From Purpureocillium takamizusanense (lineage: Eukaryota > Ascomycota > Sordariomycetes > Hypocreales > Ophiocordycipitaceae), in NCBI RefSeq assembly GCF_022605165.1, contig NC_063080.1, positions 248,001-312,000 on the forward strand: a stretch of DNA of 64,000 bases, given 5' to 3'. Position 1 is the stretch's first letter; each line of letters begins with the position of its first letter. Under the pieces are notes generated by a model. The model was not told the origin of the DNA. It did no database searches and saw only the letters and a program-made list of their open reading frames with translations. Shown one piece after another: positions 42,986-53,969 of the stretch. Position numbers and translations under genes: made by a program.

Positions 42986-45955
42986 ATGATGTCGTCTGCC
43001 TTGGGCCTGAGGCGGCGTTGCGCCACGTCAACTGTTCAAAAGAAGTATGACAAGCGCCTTAACAGTAGCTTAGATTCCTTTCCTCAGGTGAATGCGAAAT
43101 ACCCTCATCCCCTTTACGTTAGATTTGAGGTCTTCGAGAGAATTTTGTTGGAGCCAACGCTTCGTGGCTTAGCCATGGCCGAATTTGACCTACGAGAGCG
43201 AGAGCTGAACAGATTCGCATGTGTCATCTTCTTTCGATGGTCATGGGCTTCTGATGTACTCCGAGGCCTTCTTGCCGAACTTGAAGAGAGAGCGATTCGG
43301 GATATCCACGGCGGGTCCCATCAGGTGGCCTTCGACACGGCCATGGCCCAACTCAGGCTGCGGCAGGATGACATCGTATTCGGTGATCGGAGATGGAATC
43401 GAGTCTCCAAGTTCGTCGATGACAATGCATCCTTCATAAACGCTCTTCAGAAGCCCAATTTCGACCTAGACTCCATTATTGTGGCCCCTCACCCGGCCGA
43501 TTTCTTAATTTGGAAGAAGATTGCTTGCCTTTTTGTGGAGAGACACGACACGATATCGCGGATTCCGGGCTTTTTTGCGGTAGAAAGGCTTGCTCGATCT
43601 GATAACGAAACTGAAATACCGCTTTCTGCCGAGTACTGGGAAGACAAGGGCGCTGAATTCGACCAACCCGCACCATTCGCTGATCCCACGATCGAACTGA
43701 ACCAGAAGCCAACGGACGCCATCAGCTATCTTCTCGACATTCCAGGCACCACCACTCGTTTGCTTGATGCAGCCGACACATGGCATGTGTGGGTCTTCTG
43801 TCGACAAATGCGACTTCAGACGAAGAACTCGCGCTGCCAGCAAGAATTTGAGATGCTTGAATCATCCAACTCCTTTGCAGATGAATGGCAAGTGTTAGAG
43901 TGTCAAAGCATCCACAAGAAGCAAAAGACATTTCTTTCTCGAAGAAAATTCACCAAACTGATATTACCAGTAAGCTTGAAAATTGGAGTAAAGGCTTCCT
44001 TCCGCATTCTAATTTGTTCAAGAGTATCCCTGGCATATATAGCACCGCAGATGATGAATATGTAAGTATAGAATTCGTTGGATCTCATTTGCATCTGATA
44101 CTACTATACACACTAGAAGAACAGCTAAATACTGATTCAGATCCCATATTTTAGTTCTTCTGGTTTCACCAAGAAGCGGTGCATTTTTCACAACTGACGC
44201 CGCCATGTCTTACCGTCGAATTTGTGCCTTGGAATGAACTCAGAGATGTAACAGACATTTCAAGCACAGATGGCCTCGATGATTTGTCTTTTCATCAGGA
44301 TCTGCGTGGTGGGCAATGGAAAACACGGGATACTTCGGCGGATCACGCAACAAAAATGGCGCAGAGTCTGTATCTGACAGAAGACTTGTTCACGCCGCAT
44401 GTTTTTGAAAGCTATCAATACCCTGGGATTCTCCATCATGGCTCAACTCTATTCCGCTGCAGCGAATTGAGTTCTACCGACTTCTGCGCAACTTTGCGCA
44501 CGTTCTGGGCCGTATGGGTAAGCCTTTAAAAAAATGAGATCCATATGAAAACGCGGAGGCCAGTCCTGCTTAAAAAAAAAATAACCTTCCACAGAACGAT
44601 TGCGCAATTACATACAATCGCCAGGAAGGCACTTTCTACCTGCTGGAAACAGCGCCAGGGATAAAGAGGCGTTCGCTAGCAACGACTTACAGCGAAGACG
44701 CTGCCCTGCAATTTTATGAATCGAAATGGCGTGATCACTTATCTTTAAAGGAGCAGAGGGACAACCTGAGACGCCTTTTAGGCCAAGAATATGACCCAGT
44801 CTACGAGGATTTCCTCAAATATGTCCCGCCTTCAAGGCTTCAGCTGGACTCGGCGGAGAGAGTGGGAGAGGGGTCATTTGGATTCGTTTACAAGACAGCT
44901 TGGGAGTATAACCATGGTCAAGCCACGGAAGGTGACGTGAAGACTAAGTTTGTGGCCCTGAAGCTGATCAAAGATGCGGATGATATGGACCCTCTGCGGC
45001 CGACGGGGATTAAATTCTTCAAGGAAGTAAATCCCACCACTCTCTTATCAACTTGGAAGAGGGTACTCACACATTAACTTGTTAGCTTGCAGTGACCTAC
45101 AAAGCCTTGGTAGGGCAAACTGTGGATCTGGTAAGGCTGATTGGCTTTACCATGGTCTCCCCCAATGATTTCAAGGGCAAACGCGTCAGTAGTAGGACAT
45201 CAGGACCCGAAGAGGCACCTGCTTTCGTTTTCGAATATGCGTCCGAGGGTTCAATCCTTGCACACTTGGACCGTGTGCTTCAGCCCAACGCTCTCATGGA
45301 GAATTGGAAGATTATTCACCGGGCCATTCTTTCTATTGCCCGGGCATTAAGCTCCATACACGACAGAAACGTCATCCATGGGTACGTATACAAGCAGTGA
45401 CTTGCAGCGCACAACCACTGATGAGCATGAAACAGTGATTTGCACGCCAACAACATCTTGGTCGAGCGCTCAACCTTTGAGTCTGGGGAAGTCGAATTCG
45501 ACTTCTTGCTTTCGGACTTGGGGGAAGCCAAATTTCAGCGCAGCTCACTAACCCACACGACCTCAGGCGAGCTTGTCGGTATCCATACCTCGGAACAAGC
45601 CATAATGGAGGCCGGCAAAGCAAAAGACATGTATGATTGGGGTCGGCTGGCAGCCATCGTTATACGGACGTATCAAGACCTGCTCGCCGGTCCCCACGGG
45701 GCTATCAGGTGCCCGTTTAGTATCCTTTCGGCAATCCACGCTTGCTTAGCACCGGAAGCAAAGTATAGGCTCAACGCTGGAGGTGTGGTTATGATCCTCG
45801 AGCCGTTGTCAGTCGCTTTTGTGGATTGTAATCCGGAAGAGGTGACGTGGAGTGATGAGGATGCGGATCTCAGCGAGGCAATAGACCGTGCTGACACCTC
45901 GGCCCATTCAACGGAGAGCATGATGGCTCGGATTCTTTCTTCTTCTACTTTGTAG
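42986..45955 (+). CDS. Non-RD protein kinase with large N-terminal domain
   Basis: Predicted cytosolic protein kinase, 877 residues. Model: 42986-43969, 44023-44061, 44155-44517, 44595-45026, 45086-45381, 45436-45955; all phases agree. Residues 1 to about 545 form a long region I do not recognise (PHPLYVRFEVFERILLEPTL, FFWFHQEAVHFSQLTPPC). The kinase domain follows: glycine loop VGEGSFGFVY 552-561, VALK with K585, helix C glutamate in FFKELAVTYKAL, catalytic loop IHGDLHANNIL (H704, D706, N711) and LSDLGEAKF with D732. The residue before the catalytic Asp is Gly, so it is a non-RD kinase, and DFG is DLG; all catalytic residues are kept. A 53-base intron (GTAAGC, branch TCTAAT, AAG) explains an apparent frame change near 43970. 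It is convergent with the pseudokinase gene. Confidence 0.75.
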
Positions 45956-46306
45956 CTATCAATCTTTTCGGACTGCAAGAGAAACAAATGCCCAGAAATG
46001 ACTTCTTGAAATCCATCTCACACTAAAACCGATTGTGAGTATTGAGGCGTGGTTTGTGCTGACCCAAAGCAACGTTCAGCCAGCATCAATACATGTACAA
46101 TGAGGAATACGGTAACATTGGTACACCAAAATTCGGGGTTCGTGTTAAACAGTAATTCATGTTCCTGTGAATATTCCAAAGACTAAAGTGAGTACTGTAT
46201 TTTCGATATGCCAATCGACCCGCCGCAGCAACAAAACCCACCACAGGAGTACAATTCTAGTCAAGTCATCGTGGCGCGACTACAGGAGATAACGGCCTCT
46301 TGGTTG
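45956..46306. other. Short gap between convergent kinase and pseudokinase genes
   Basis: 351 bases between the two stop codons, holding both 3' ends. No further gene. Overlapping 3' transcripts are possible at this spacing. Confidence 0.6.
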
Positions 46307-48426
46307 TCAACCACTTTCCCTTTCCCTTCTCGCTGCTTCCCCTAGCTTGAGGTAGTATTGCGCCATTATCGTATGCGCACGTACAAGCTCAGCCAGTGCA
46401 TTCACCTCCCCCCCTTCATGTGCTGCTTGAAAGTGCGCGATGGATGCTAAGATTTGTCGGACTTGATTGAAGAGGGTATTGTGAGTTCCCGTGTATATCA
46501 GCAAAATAGGCTTCGGTTGGAACAAGACTCACGCTTTGGGTCTGCTGTCGACGCGACAGTTGTATCACCTTCGACAGTGCAGTGTAAGTACACAAGTCCG
46601 ACTGCCATGGAGATGTGAGGGTCCCCATCCCTCCCCGCCTCATCAATCAGAGGTTGCAGAACAGAATACGCGTATGTTTTCCTGTCCATTCTAGAACGCC
46701 ATGAGTCCTTTTTCGAGGCCGTTTTGCCGCGTCCAGATGTCTTTGCCGCTTGTTCGCGAGCCTCGCTTTCCGCCTTGTGTATTTCAACCTCCCTGGTGAT
46801 TTCGTTGGCGCGTTTTCGCAGTGTCTCGGACTCTCTCGCTCTAGTGCCGTCTTCAACATCTCTAAGCCCCGACTTTACCGCGTGTAAAAGTTCAAAAAAG
46901 GTTTGGGCAACATGAGAGGCCGTCTTCGTTCGTTCCAGCGGGTTTTCTTCACAACACTCCTTTATGACCATCCAAATGGCACTTGCCACGCTGTGGTGAG
47001 AGCCTTGCGCAGAGAAAACCCCTGATCGTAGAAGGCCATCCCCTGGCTTTACTAAGCTGCCGGCGACTGACGCTGGTTCCATGTCGAAGAATAGCACGGC
47101 AAGGACGACTCCGAGTCTGATTCACTCCCGTGGTCAGCCAGTATGCTTATCAAACTTTGACCAGAACTCACGTCCATATATCCGACCGCAACGAGTGCAT
47201 CGCGACTCCATCACGTGTCGAAATTTTGATCTCTGGGGCCTCAAACCGCGGATCTTGTTGATCTCGCGAGGTGACCTCCCAAATCTGTCTGCAGTTAGTG
47301 AAGCTGAAATGCCATAAGCCTTCAAGCAAGCCAGAGAACCATACCGCTCTGGCCTTCCCCAGATTGGTGATTTTGGGTCGCAAAACATTGTTGGACCCTC
47401 CTGACTCCTGAATACAGATGTTGGTATCGCACAGAATTTTGATGACTATGTGAGCAGCATGAAGGGCGGAGACGGTTGCCGCCAATTCGTATGCAATACT
47501 TAGCCTCTCGGGCAGAGTTACCTTTGCCCACAACATCTTATTGGATCTTCTTTTGGCAAGCGTTGAGTCCGCCCGGAGGCTTTCCATCAGGGCGTATTTG
47601 ACCCCTTCGAACTCAGTGATGGCCAGGAATTTCTGGACCAACGCCACGTTGCCAATCAACCTGTAAACTTTGACTATCTGACCAAGTTGATCGGCAGGAG
47701 CGCGTTGAATACGCTCGAACGTTGCGGGTTTATCGTAATAGGTTCCGAGGAGAGGTCGTCCCTCAGCAGTGCTGGATGTAATTGTGACAGAGCTATGCGG
47801 CAGTGGAATAAATTCTGGCACACCCTGCTCCACAAGGCGTTTGTGTAGAATTGTAATTTCTCCTCTCAATTCCGAGATCTGATGGAGAAATTGCACTCGG
47901 TGCTCCCTAGCCTCCTCGGCGGTTACGTTCAGATTTGCATCGATTAATGGGAGACGCGAGGTAGAGCCATGAATGGTCATCTACAATGTCGTAAGCAGCG
48001 TTTTATATCGAAGAAGAGGACCAAAACGAGGCGTAAAGGGAGGGCATTTACCAGAATTTCCGCGGTAAAAGATCGTTGGATGCGATCTAGACGTGCTTTC
48101 AAGTCTTGGAACCGAGCTTGACTGATTCTTTCCCAACCGACGTGATAGATGTTCCCAGACTTGCATTCTTCAAAGAAACGCGTAACCTCTTGGAGGCATT
48201 GATGGAAAGCAGAGGCGGACTTGACCTGTTGGAGTGTGTTTCGAGACTCTTCGTACGTTTTCGACAGCGCAATGCAAATATTCGCAAGCTCGTGGCATTC
48301 TTTTGGAAAATGACAAACGCCCTGGACCCCGGAGATCAAGTTTTTGACAATCGATGCTATGGCTGAAGCGTTGGGCAAAATCGCCGCTTCCAACTGAAGC
48401 CAGTCAACAGAGGTAGAAAGCGACAT
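46307..48426 (-). CDS. MLKL-like protein: helical bundle, coiled-coil brace, pseudokinase
   Basis: Predicted cell-death executor or scaffold, 620 residues. Model: 48426-48052, 47980-47345, 47284-47172, 47116-46533, 46461-46307; all phases agree. Residues 1-125 are helical with the spacing of an MLKL/HeLo-like four-helix bundle (CHELANICIALSKTYEESRN, FHQCLQEVTRFFEECKSG, FQDLKARLDRIQRSF). Residues 146-176 are a coiled coil (FLHQISELRGEITILHKRL) like the MLKL brace. The pseudokinase has LPERLSIAYELAATVSALH; where HRDxxxxN is expected it has IKILCDTN (305-312), and DFG is replaced by NLG (N331). APEIK and SDIWTLGVVL (activation segment end and helix F) remain. The catalytic Asp and the metal-binding Asp are both lost, so it should be inactive. 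The C-terminal 180 residues are helical. The MLKL assignment is inference from layout. Confidence 0.7.
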
Positions 48427-50293
48427 GGCGAGGCAAAGCCGTGACGAGTGATGTTTTCTTTCATTCAGCCTGGACTACGACGAAATCGAGTATTCGAACT
48501 GAAGCAATCGATGGGTCCTCTGGCCAATTCGAGAAGCACAGTGAGGCTGCCGCGATGAAGCGCGCTAGTTCGGAAAACGCTCACGCTGCAGGAAGCCAGA
48601 GGCGACAGGCTTCTTTTTTTTTTTTCCTGCAAGCCCTCGTTCTTCGGAACGGGGACGTCGGCGGCGGACGGGGGAGACCAGATGCTCGGGTTGGCGCGAC
48701 CGGCTCATTAACATGGTGGCCGAGGCGTGCCTGCGGGGAGGAGGAGGAGGACAGTCGACACATGGCAGAGGCAGAGGAGGCCTGCAAGGCAACGAGGCAG
48801 TCTGGCGACCTGCAGGACATTCCGGGCGACATGATCAAGGTCATGGATGCCGGGCGATGCCATCCGGACTGTATGGGGGCCAGGAGACCAGCGCTCTTGC
48901 GACTCGGGCCATGAGGACGGGCAAACGTGGTCTTGCGAGTGGGCGGCATCAGGCTGGCCAGACCACTGCAGCGCCTCAGCCCCGGTCTCACGTACTCTAC
49001 CATAGTTGTAGTACCTGTAGTTAGGTACCTAGTAACGTACTACCTAAGGTACCTAGGTAAGGTTTATGTAACTGTAGTAGGCTAGGTGCTACCTGTAAGT
49101 TGGTTGCATCCATGCTGTGGCTACAGCTGCATGACCGGCCCGCCGTGGCACAAACCACCTGAGGATTTTCTGGGGACTGGAGGGCCTGCAGCGACAGCGA
49201 CCTTCCACACGCCCACCAACCGACCGATGCAGTGCACGGGCAGCCCAACGCCCCAACTCCCGTCATCTTTCGTCACGCCGCCATAGTCGTCCTGAAGCCC
49301 GCCCCTCGAGCGCGACGACTGGTCGTGGGCGGCCAGCACCTCGGGGCTCTCATCTAGTCCCAAGCATGCAACGTTCAAATTTGGGCCTCCCGCATTCTGT
49401 GCTGGTCTCCCTCTTGTGCGGTCTTCATGGTTGGGGGGGGGGGGCGGGTCGCCTGATGATGCACGCTGGGCCCCCCTGCCGACCGGCGCAATTGAGACCG
49501 GGCTGCCTTCTGCTGGAGGCTGGGCTGCAGTCGCAATTGCAGCCAATCTGGGCCGCCCCCAGGCTGCTGCAGGAAGCAAGGCGGCCTGCGGGCGGCGCGT
49601 GGTCGGAACCCCATCGCGGGCTGTTGGGCGACGGCCGCGATGCGCCACCGGGCTGCCTACTACCTAGATAACCAATAAGGCTTCTTACGGGGACGTGGGC
49701 CGGAGCAATAAACACCATGGAAATCAGTGGCAGGCGTGGATCGCGGTAGACTTTTCGCCTCCAAACCGTCTCCACACGCGTCGCGCTGCAATACAGCCGC
49801 ATGCCGCCCCCACTGTTCAGGGTGGGATGGCGACGCGCGACACACAGCCGCAGCAGCTCACGAAATCACGAGCAAGACGCACATTGCAAACAACGCTTGG
49901 TTATGGATGTTTGAGCCATGGTACAAGTAGGCGTCCGCCGCGAGGCTCAGCCCTGCCCAGATCCTCCCCCGGCGAAAGAATCCAACAATGCCTAACGCCT
50001 CTCTATACCGCCGTCTAAGCCAAAAAGTCTTTATCCAAAGGGGTATAAGAATGCTGCATCCCATGTCCCCCATGCCCACCCATGCCCTCCCCCCTTTCCA
50101 TGCGCCCGCAAAAATAGTCCCGAAACGCCACCTCCCATCCGTATATACAACAGTCAAACACCATACTCATCTGCACACAAAGTCAGCACAATGCTCATCG
50201 TCCATGGTCAGCGGCAATCACCACGTACCAAACATCGACCTCTGCACGAGCCCCCTCCAACACACGCACCCTTGCCGCCATGATGATGGCCTC
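48427..50293. other. Intergenic region
   Basis: 1.9 kb with no supported gene. Contains a T run at 48616-48625, a palindromic cluster at 49010-49110 and a G run at 49434-49443. A 175-codon minus-strand frame (49121-49648) has random composition and is not called. Confidence 0.45.
49010..49110. repeat. Cluster of GGTACCTA-type inverted repeats
   Basis: TAGGTACCTA, CTACCTAAGGTACCTAGGTA and related palindromic words follow each other over about 100 bases. Similar words occur singly near 7945 (ACTACCTAAGTTAGTACC) and 60230 (AGTACCTAAGTTGG). They could fold as hairpins in single strands. Confidence 0.55.
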
Positions 50294-51292
50294 TCACGAG
50301 GACTTGGGCGGAACACCAGGCGAGCCCTCGTCCTTGTCAAAGTCAAAGACAAAGTCGGGGAGCTTGCCCTTGATGCCCGAGACGGAGCGCTCGAGGTTCC
50401 AGGCAAACTGGTCGTCGCGGATGGCCATGGTGGCCTCGCCAAAGTCGTACGAGGTGAGGTTGTCGCGCAGCTCCTCGTCGGGGAAGCCATTCCAGGAGAC
50501 GAGGTCGCTGCGCCACCAGACGCCCTTGTGGTTCTCGGGGGGCTCGTCGGTGGCGCCCTTGCTCCAGCGCATGTAGTGGGTGCCGATGAGGCCGTCCTTG
50601 TTGTAGACGACCTTGACGTGCGAGGTCCCGTCGAGGGGGATGTCCTGCCACAGGCGGGCGTCCCAGCCGCCGTGCTGGCTGACGGCGCCGAAGCGCGGCT
50701 TGCCGTCTTTCGTCCAGACGACGACGTGCTCCCAGTCGTACTGGTGGCCGATGCAGATGCGGTCGCCAATGTCCTTTTCGAAGAAGTAGTCGTACAGGTA
50801 GGCGCACCACCCATTGTTGCACCGCTGCCGCGAGTACACGTTGGAGTGGTCGAGGTCGTACTCGTCGCGGCAGCCGTCGATGTCGTGCTCGTGGCGCGAC
50901 CGGCCCTGGTCGATGTGCCCGCGCGGGCCGATGGCCGGCACGTTGTAGCACGAGTCCGTGTCGAAGTCCATGGCCGGCTGCCACTTCTTGTCGAGGGCGG
51001 TGGCGCGCGCGGGGAGGGGGTCAGGAGGGTTCTCGTCGAAGCCGTGGTCGTCGCAGAGACCCTGCGCGGCCTGCGTCGAGGAGATGCGGAAGACGCCCCC
51101 CTGGAAGGTGGTGTAGTTGTAGGTGTTGTCGTCGAGGACGGGACGCGGCGCGGTGTTGTTGTTGTTGTTGTTGTTGTTGTTGGTGGCGTTGGCGTTGCGC
51201 GGGTAGATGGACGGCGTGTAAGTGCCGTACGCGCAAGAGGCCAGAGAGAGGGAGCTGGCCAACGCGCCCTTGATGGAAAGTGACCGAACCAT
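50294..51292 (-). CDS. Secreted NPP1/NLP-family necrosis-inducing-like protein
   Basis: Extracellular protein of the Nep1-like family, many of which permeabilise plant plasma membranes; others are non-cytolytic. Single exon, 332 residues. Residues 1 to about 22 form a signal peptide (SLSLASCAYG end). An Asn run at about 37-46 is coded by an AAC repeat. The NLP fold markers follow: a cysteine pair region (DTDSCYNVPAI, CRDEYD, RQRCNNGWCAYLYDYFFEKD), and the heptapeptide site, here GHQYDWEHVVVW near 181-192. The family consensus is GHRHDWE, so the central His is Tyr and the Arg is Gln while Asp and Glu are kept. SHVKVVYNKDGLIGTHYMR and the closing FGEATMAIRDDQFAWNLERS fit the family. Whether it is toxic cannot be told; the changed heptapeptide argues for caution. 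A TATA-like run (51634-51644, minus) suggests a leader of about 300 bases. Confidence 0.9.
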   Translation of the reverse strand: MVRSLSIKGALASSLSLASCAYGTYTPSIYPRNANATNNNNNNNNNTAPRPVLDDNTYNYTTFQGGVFRISSTQAAQGLCDDHGFDENPPDPLPARATALDKKWQPAMDFDTDSCYNVPAIGPRGHIDQGRSRHEHDIDGCRDEYDLDHSNVYSRQRCNNGWCAYLYDYFFEKDIGDRICIGHQYDWEHVVVWTKDGKPRFGAVSQHGGWDARLWQDIPLDGTSHVKVVYNKDGLIGTHYMRWSKGATDEPPENHKGVWWRSDLVSWNGFPDEELRDNLTSYDFGEATMAIRDDQFAWNLERSVSGIKGKLPDFVFDFDKDEGSPGVPPKSS

Positions 51293-53969
51293 GGCGACGA
51301 CTTGTTGTGTCTGTGAAAACGACAGGTGTTTGGTGGTCAAGAATTGTACAGTAAAGACTGTCTGAAGGCAGTGAAGGATGAGGAGGAGGAATGGGCCGGT
51401 AGTAGTGAGTAGTACCTGGGCCGTCAAGATTGGTTCCAGTGGAAGAAGCGAGCAGTGCAAGTGACTGGAGGCGAGTAGTCTCAGAAGAAGCTTGACTTGA
51501 GTCTGGAGAGTGACTGGCAGTAGAGCGTGACGTGAAGTTGGTCGCAGCTGGAACTCTGGAGAGTGAAAGTAGTCTGAATGTGAAGATGAATGGGGGAAAA
51601 GCAAGTCCAGGAATCTGGGGGGATCGGCCGGTCTTTTATATTAGAAAACAGCCAGGCTGCTGATCTGGTAGAGTTCAAAACACTTATTGGCGAGCCAACT
51701 ATGATGCCGAGAGAAAAGTGTAATGGCGAGCCATGACACGCGCCCTGCGACGCGTGCGAGGTGGTGGTTCTCGTGACGGGGGGCCCGCGATATTGGCGCG
51801 GTAGTAGGAAGTCAACCTGCGCCGCGCGAGGGACGGACGCCAATTATATATAAAGAAAAAAGGGACGGACGGACAAGTGCGGGCGTCGGCGCCGAACCCA
51901 AATTTCTAAGACACAGACGGGGAAGGGGGAGAGTTACAGTGGACAGATAGGGGCGGCGCGCGCATGGTTTGCGCCGCCTCGTCGGGGATCGCCAACAAGG
52001 GCGCGAACGCGGAGCGAGCGAGCGAGCAGCGTCATCGTTTTGATATGGAAAAAGTTAAGGGTCCGCCCATCGCGCGCTTGTGGAAATACTGACCACAAGA
52101 CTTCGCCCGGATTTTGCACAGCGGGCGGCAGCGTGGCAGTCAAGCGGCGCAGGAAAAAGGGGGGGAGGGAGGGCATCACAATTACATTGTCGGTGGAGGG
52201 AGGAGCGAAAGGTCCCGCGCGCACATGAAGATGAATGAATGTAGTATGGTCCAGTAAACGTGCCGACTCTCCACGCAACGCTGGATACCCCGATGGTGAA
52301 TACTACGGTGGGTTTAGCAGCATATGGACGGGCCCTGTGATCGGGGCCACACGCACGCAGCCGAGGCAGGTGGTCGACCACCCATGTCTTGGCCAGGGGC
52401 ACACGCACATTCTCCGCTCGCACGCACGCAAGCACGCATGGCACGATCAGGCACACACCACACACACACACACACGTAGGGCAGATTGGCGAGGCGTGGG
52501 GGGTACCGAACCAATAGCCTCGCTGGGATCGGATGGGCATCTGCCGCCCACCGCCGAGATGAGATGGAGCGGGAGGGGCCGGCGCTGCAAAAATGGAAGG
52601 GACCTCGTTGACGATCGACCCTTGGCACCCCGCGACTGGACTGGACTGGTCGGGTGTGGCGTCGACAATAATAGATGGGACGTCGATTTATCTGCGAATG
52701 AAAAAAAAGGGGGTCCCGTTCTCGTCCATGTCATATATCAGGAGCGGCGAATCAGAAAAATGGCCTCGCCCGTAGACTTTGTCGCTCGAATAAAGTCCAC
52801 CCCGGATCGATTTTATGATTGGGCGGACGGCGCTCTTTTTCTCCTTCTTTGGGTTGCGACCGTCTGCCCGCTAGTCGTAGGGAAGCGCAGATTAAAAGTC
52901 GTCGTCGTCGTCGTCATCGTCGTCATCGTCGTCATCGAGTTTGCGCCGTATAAGTCGTGGTCGAAAATGACATTGTGGCGTCGACGCCCACTGGGTTTCA
53001 TTAAGCTTCCGGGGCGCATGCCGGCATGTAGGCGGCCCCCCGGTTTTACCCCAGACAAGGGGGGGCACAATGCCGGCAGGGGATTTTTTAAGCTGAGAGG
53101 TGGGTGTTTGGAAACTTTATTCGGTGCGCGGTACGCGACGTGTGCGGGATTCTTGGCAGTTACGCACGTACGTCGTCTGTCCATGCGCGTGGTGCGAGGT
53201 CCGCTTGACACATAAACGCCGGGCTCTTTCGTATTTTGTGTGCTCCCATTACGTGAAAAATGCCAAAGTCCCCTCGACAGATAGATCATGCATGGTGTGG
53301 GTCGTAGTCATGTTCTGTGCCTCGAGTCGGGCGCCCGCACGTACATGCATGCACGCTCCATCCGGAATTGGCGGCACTTGCACCTGCCCCCCCCCCCTTC
53401 GCTCAAGTGCTCCCGTCCGCCATGCGTGTAGGTTGTTGTTCTGTCATGTTGTCGTTCTTTTTTTTCCCGGGGTTTTTCTTTGCAACTAGCTCATCTTGTT
53501 GGGTACGGACCGGGCACCTTCTTGTCAAGGAAAACCCCCAAAAGAATAAAATGACGAAACATCCAGAGCGACTTTCCAAAGTCGTCAGAACCGCCCGGCG
53601 GCGGTGCAGGCAAAAAGAGCGCGCCATCCGACGGACCGGCCGCCATGAAGTGCTGCTGCCCCGGGCGCAACATTTGAACATTGCGTGGAAACAAAGACGT
53701 AAGCCATGGCCAGATGACTGTTTTTTGTTCGTCATCGTTCTTGGACCGTCGACCCAGTCAGTACCTGAGACGAATCGAGGCGCCAAGTACTATATAAATA
53801 CCTTGCGTCTTCCGTCTTTTTCTTGCTTCTCAAACTCGTCTATCCCCTCCTTGCCGCGGCAGCTTGAGCATTCGAAAAAAAAGACCAAAAGCGACAAGGA
53901 AAAAGAAGAAGAATAGAAGGAGGGGACGAGTCACCAGCCATACAAGCCCCAGTATAACAGCCCAGCACA
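51293..53969. other. Long intergenic region
   Basis: 2.7 kb without a supported gene. It holds the NLP leader and promoter (to about 51700), a CA run at 52452-52477, a GTC/ATC run at 52897-52938, C and T runs near 53390 and 53458, and the promoter of the next gene. Open frames here are made by simple repeats or random composition. Confidence 0.45.
53791..53800 (+). promoter_or_regulatory. TATA box of the first small secreted gene
   Basis: TATATAAATA, 170 bases upstream of the ATG at 53970 and on its coding strand. Strong match; the distance implies a leader of roughly 130-140 bases. Confidence 0.55.

Noticed and set aside
43885..44154. Apparent frameshift in the kinase gene
   Set aside because: A 53-base intron (43970-44022) with GTAAGC donor, TCTAAT branch site and AAG acceptor explains the change of frame without any lesion.
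49988..51283. 431-codon frame antisense to the NLP gene
   Set aside because: Val/Gly/Ala-rich shadow; the sense frame has the NPP1 fold markers.
52235..53215. 326-codon frame in the NLP-upstream interval
   Set aside because: No domain; includes a run of V and I coded by a GTC/ATC repeat, and the rest is random-looking.
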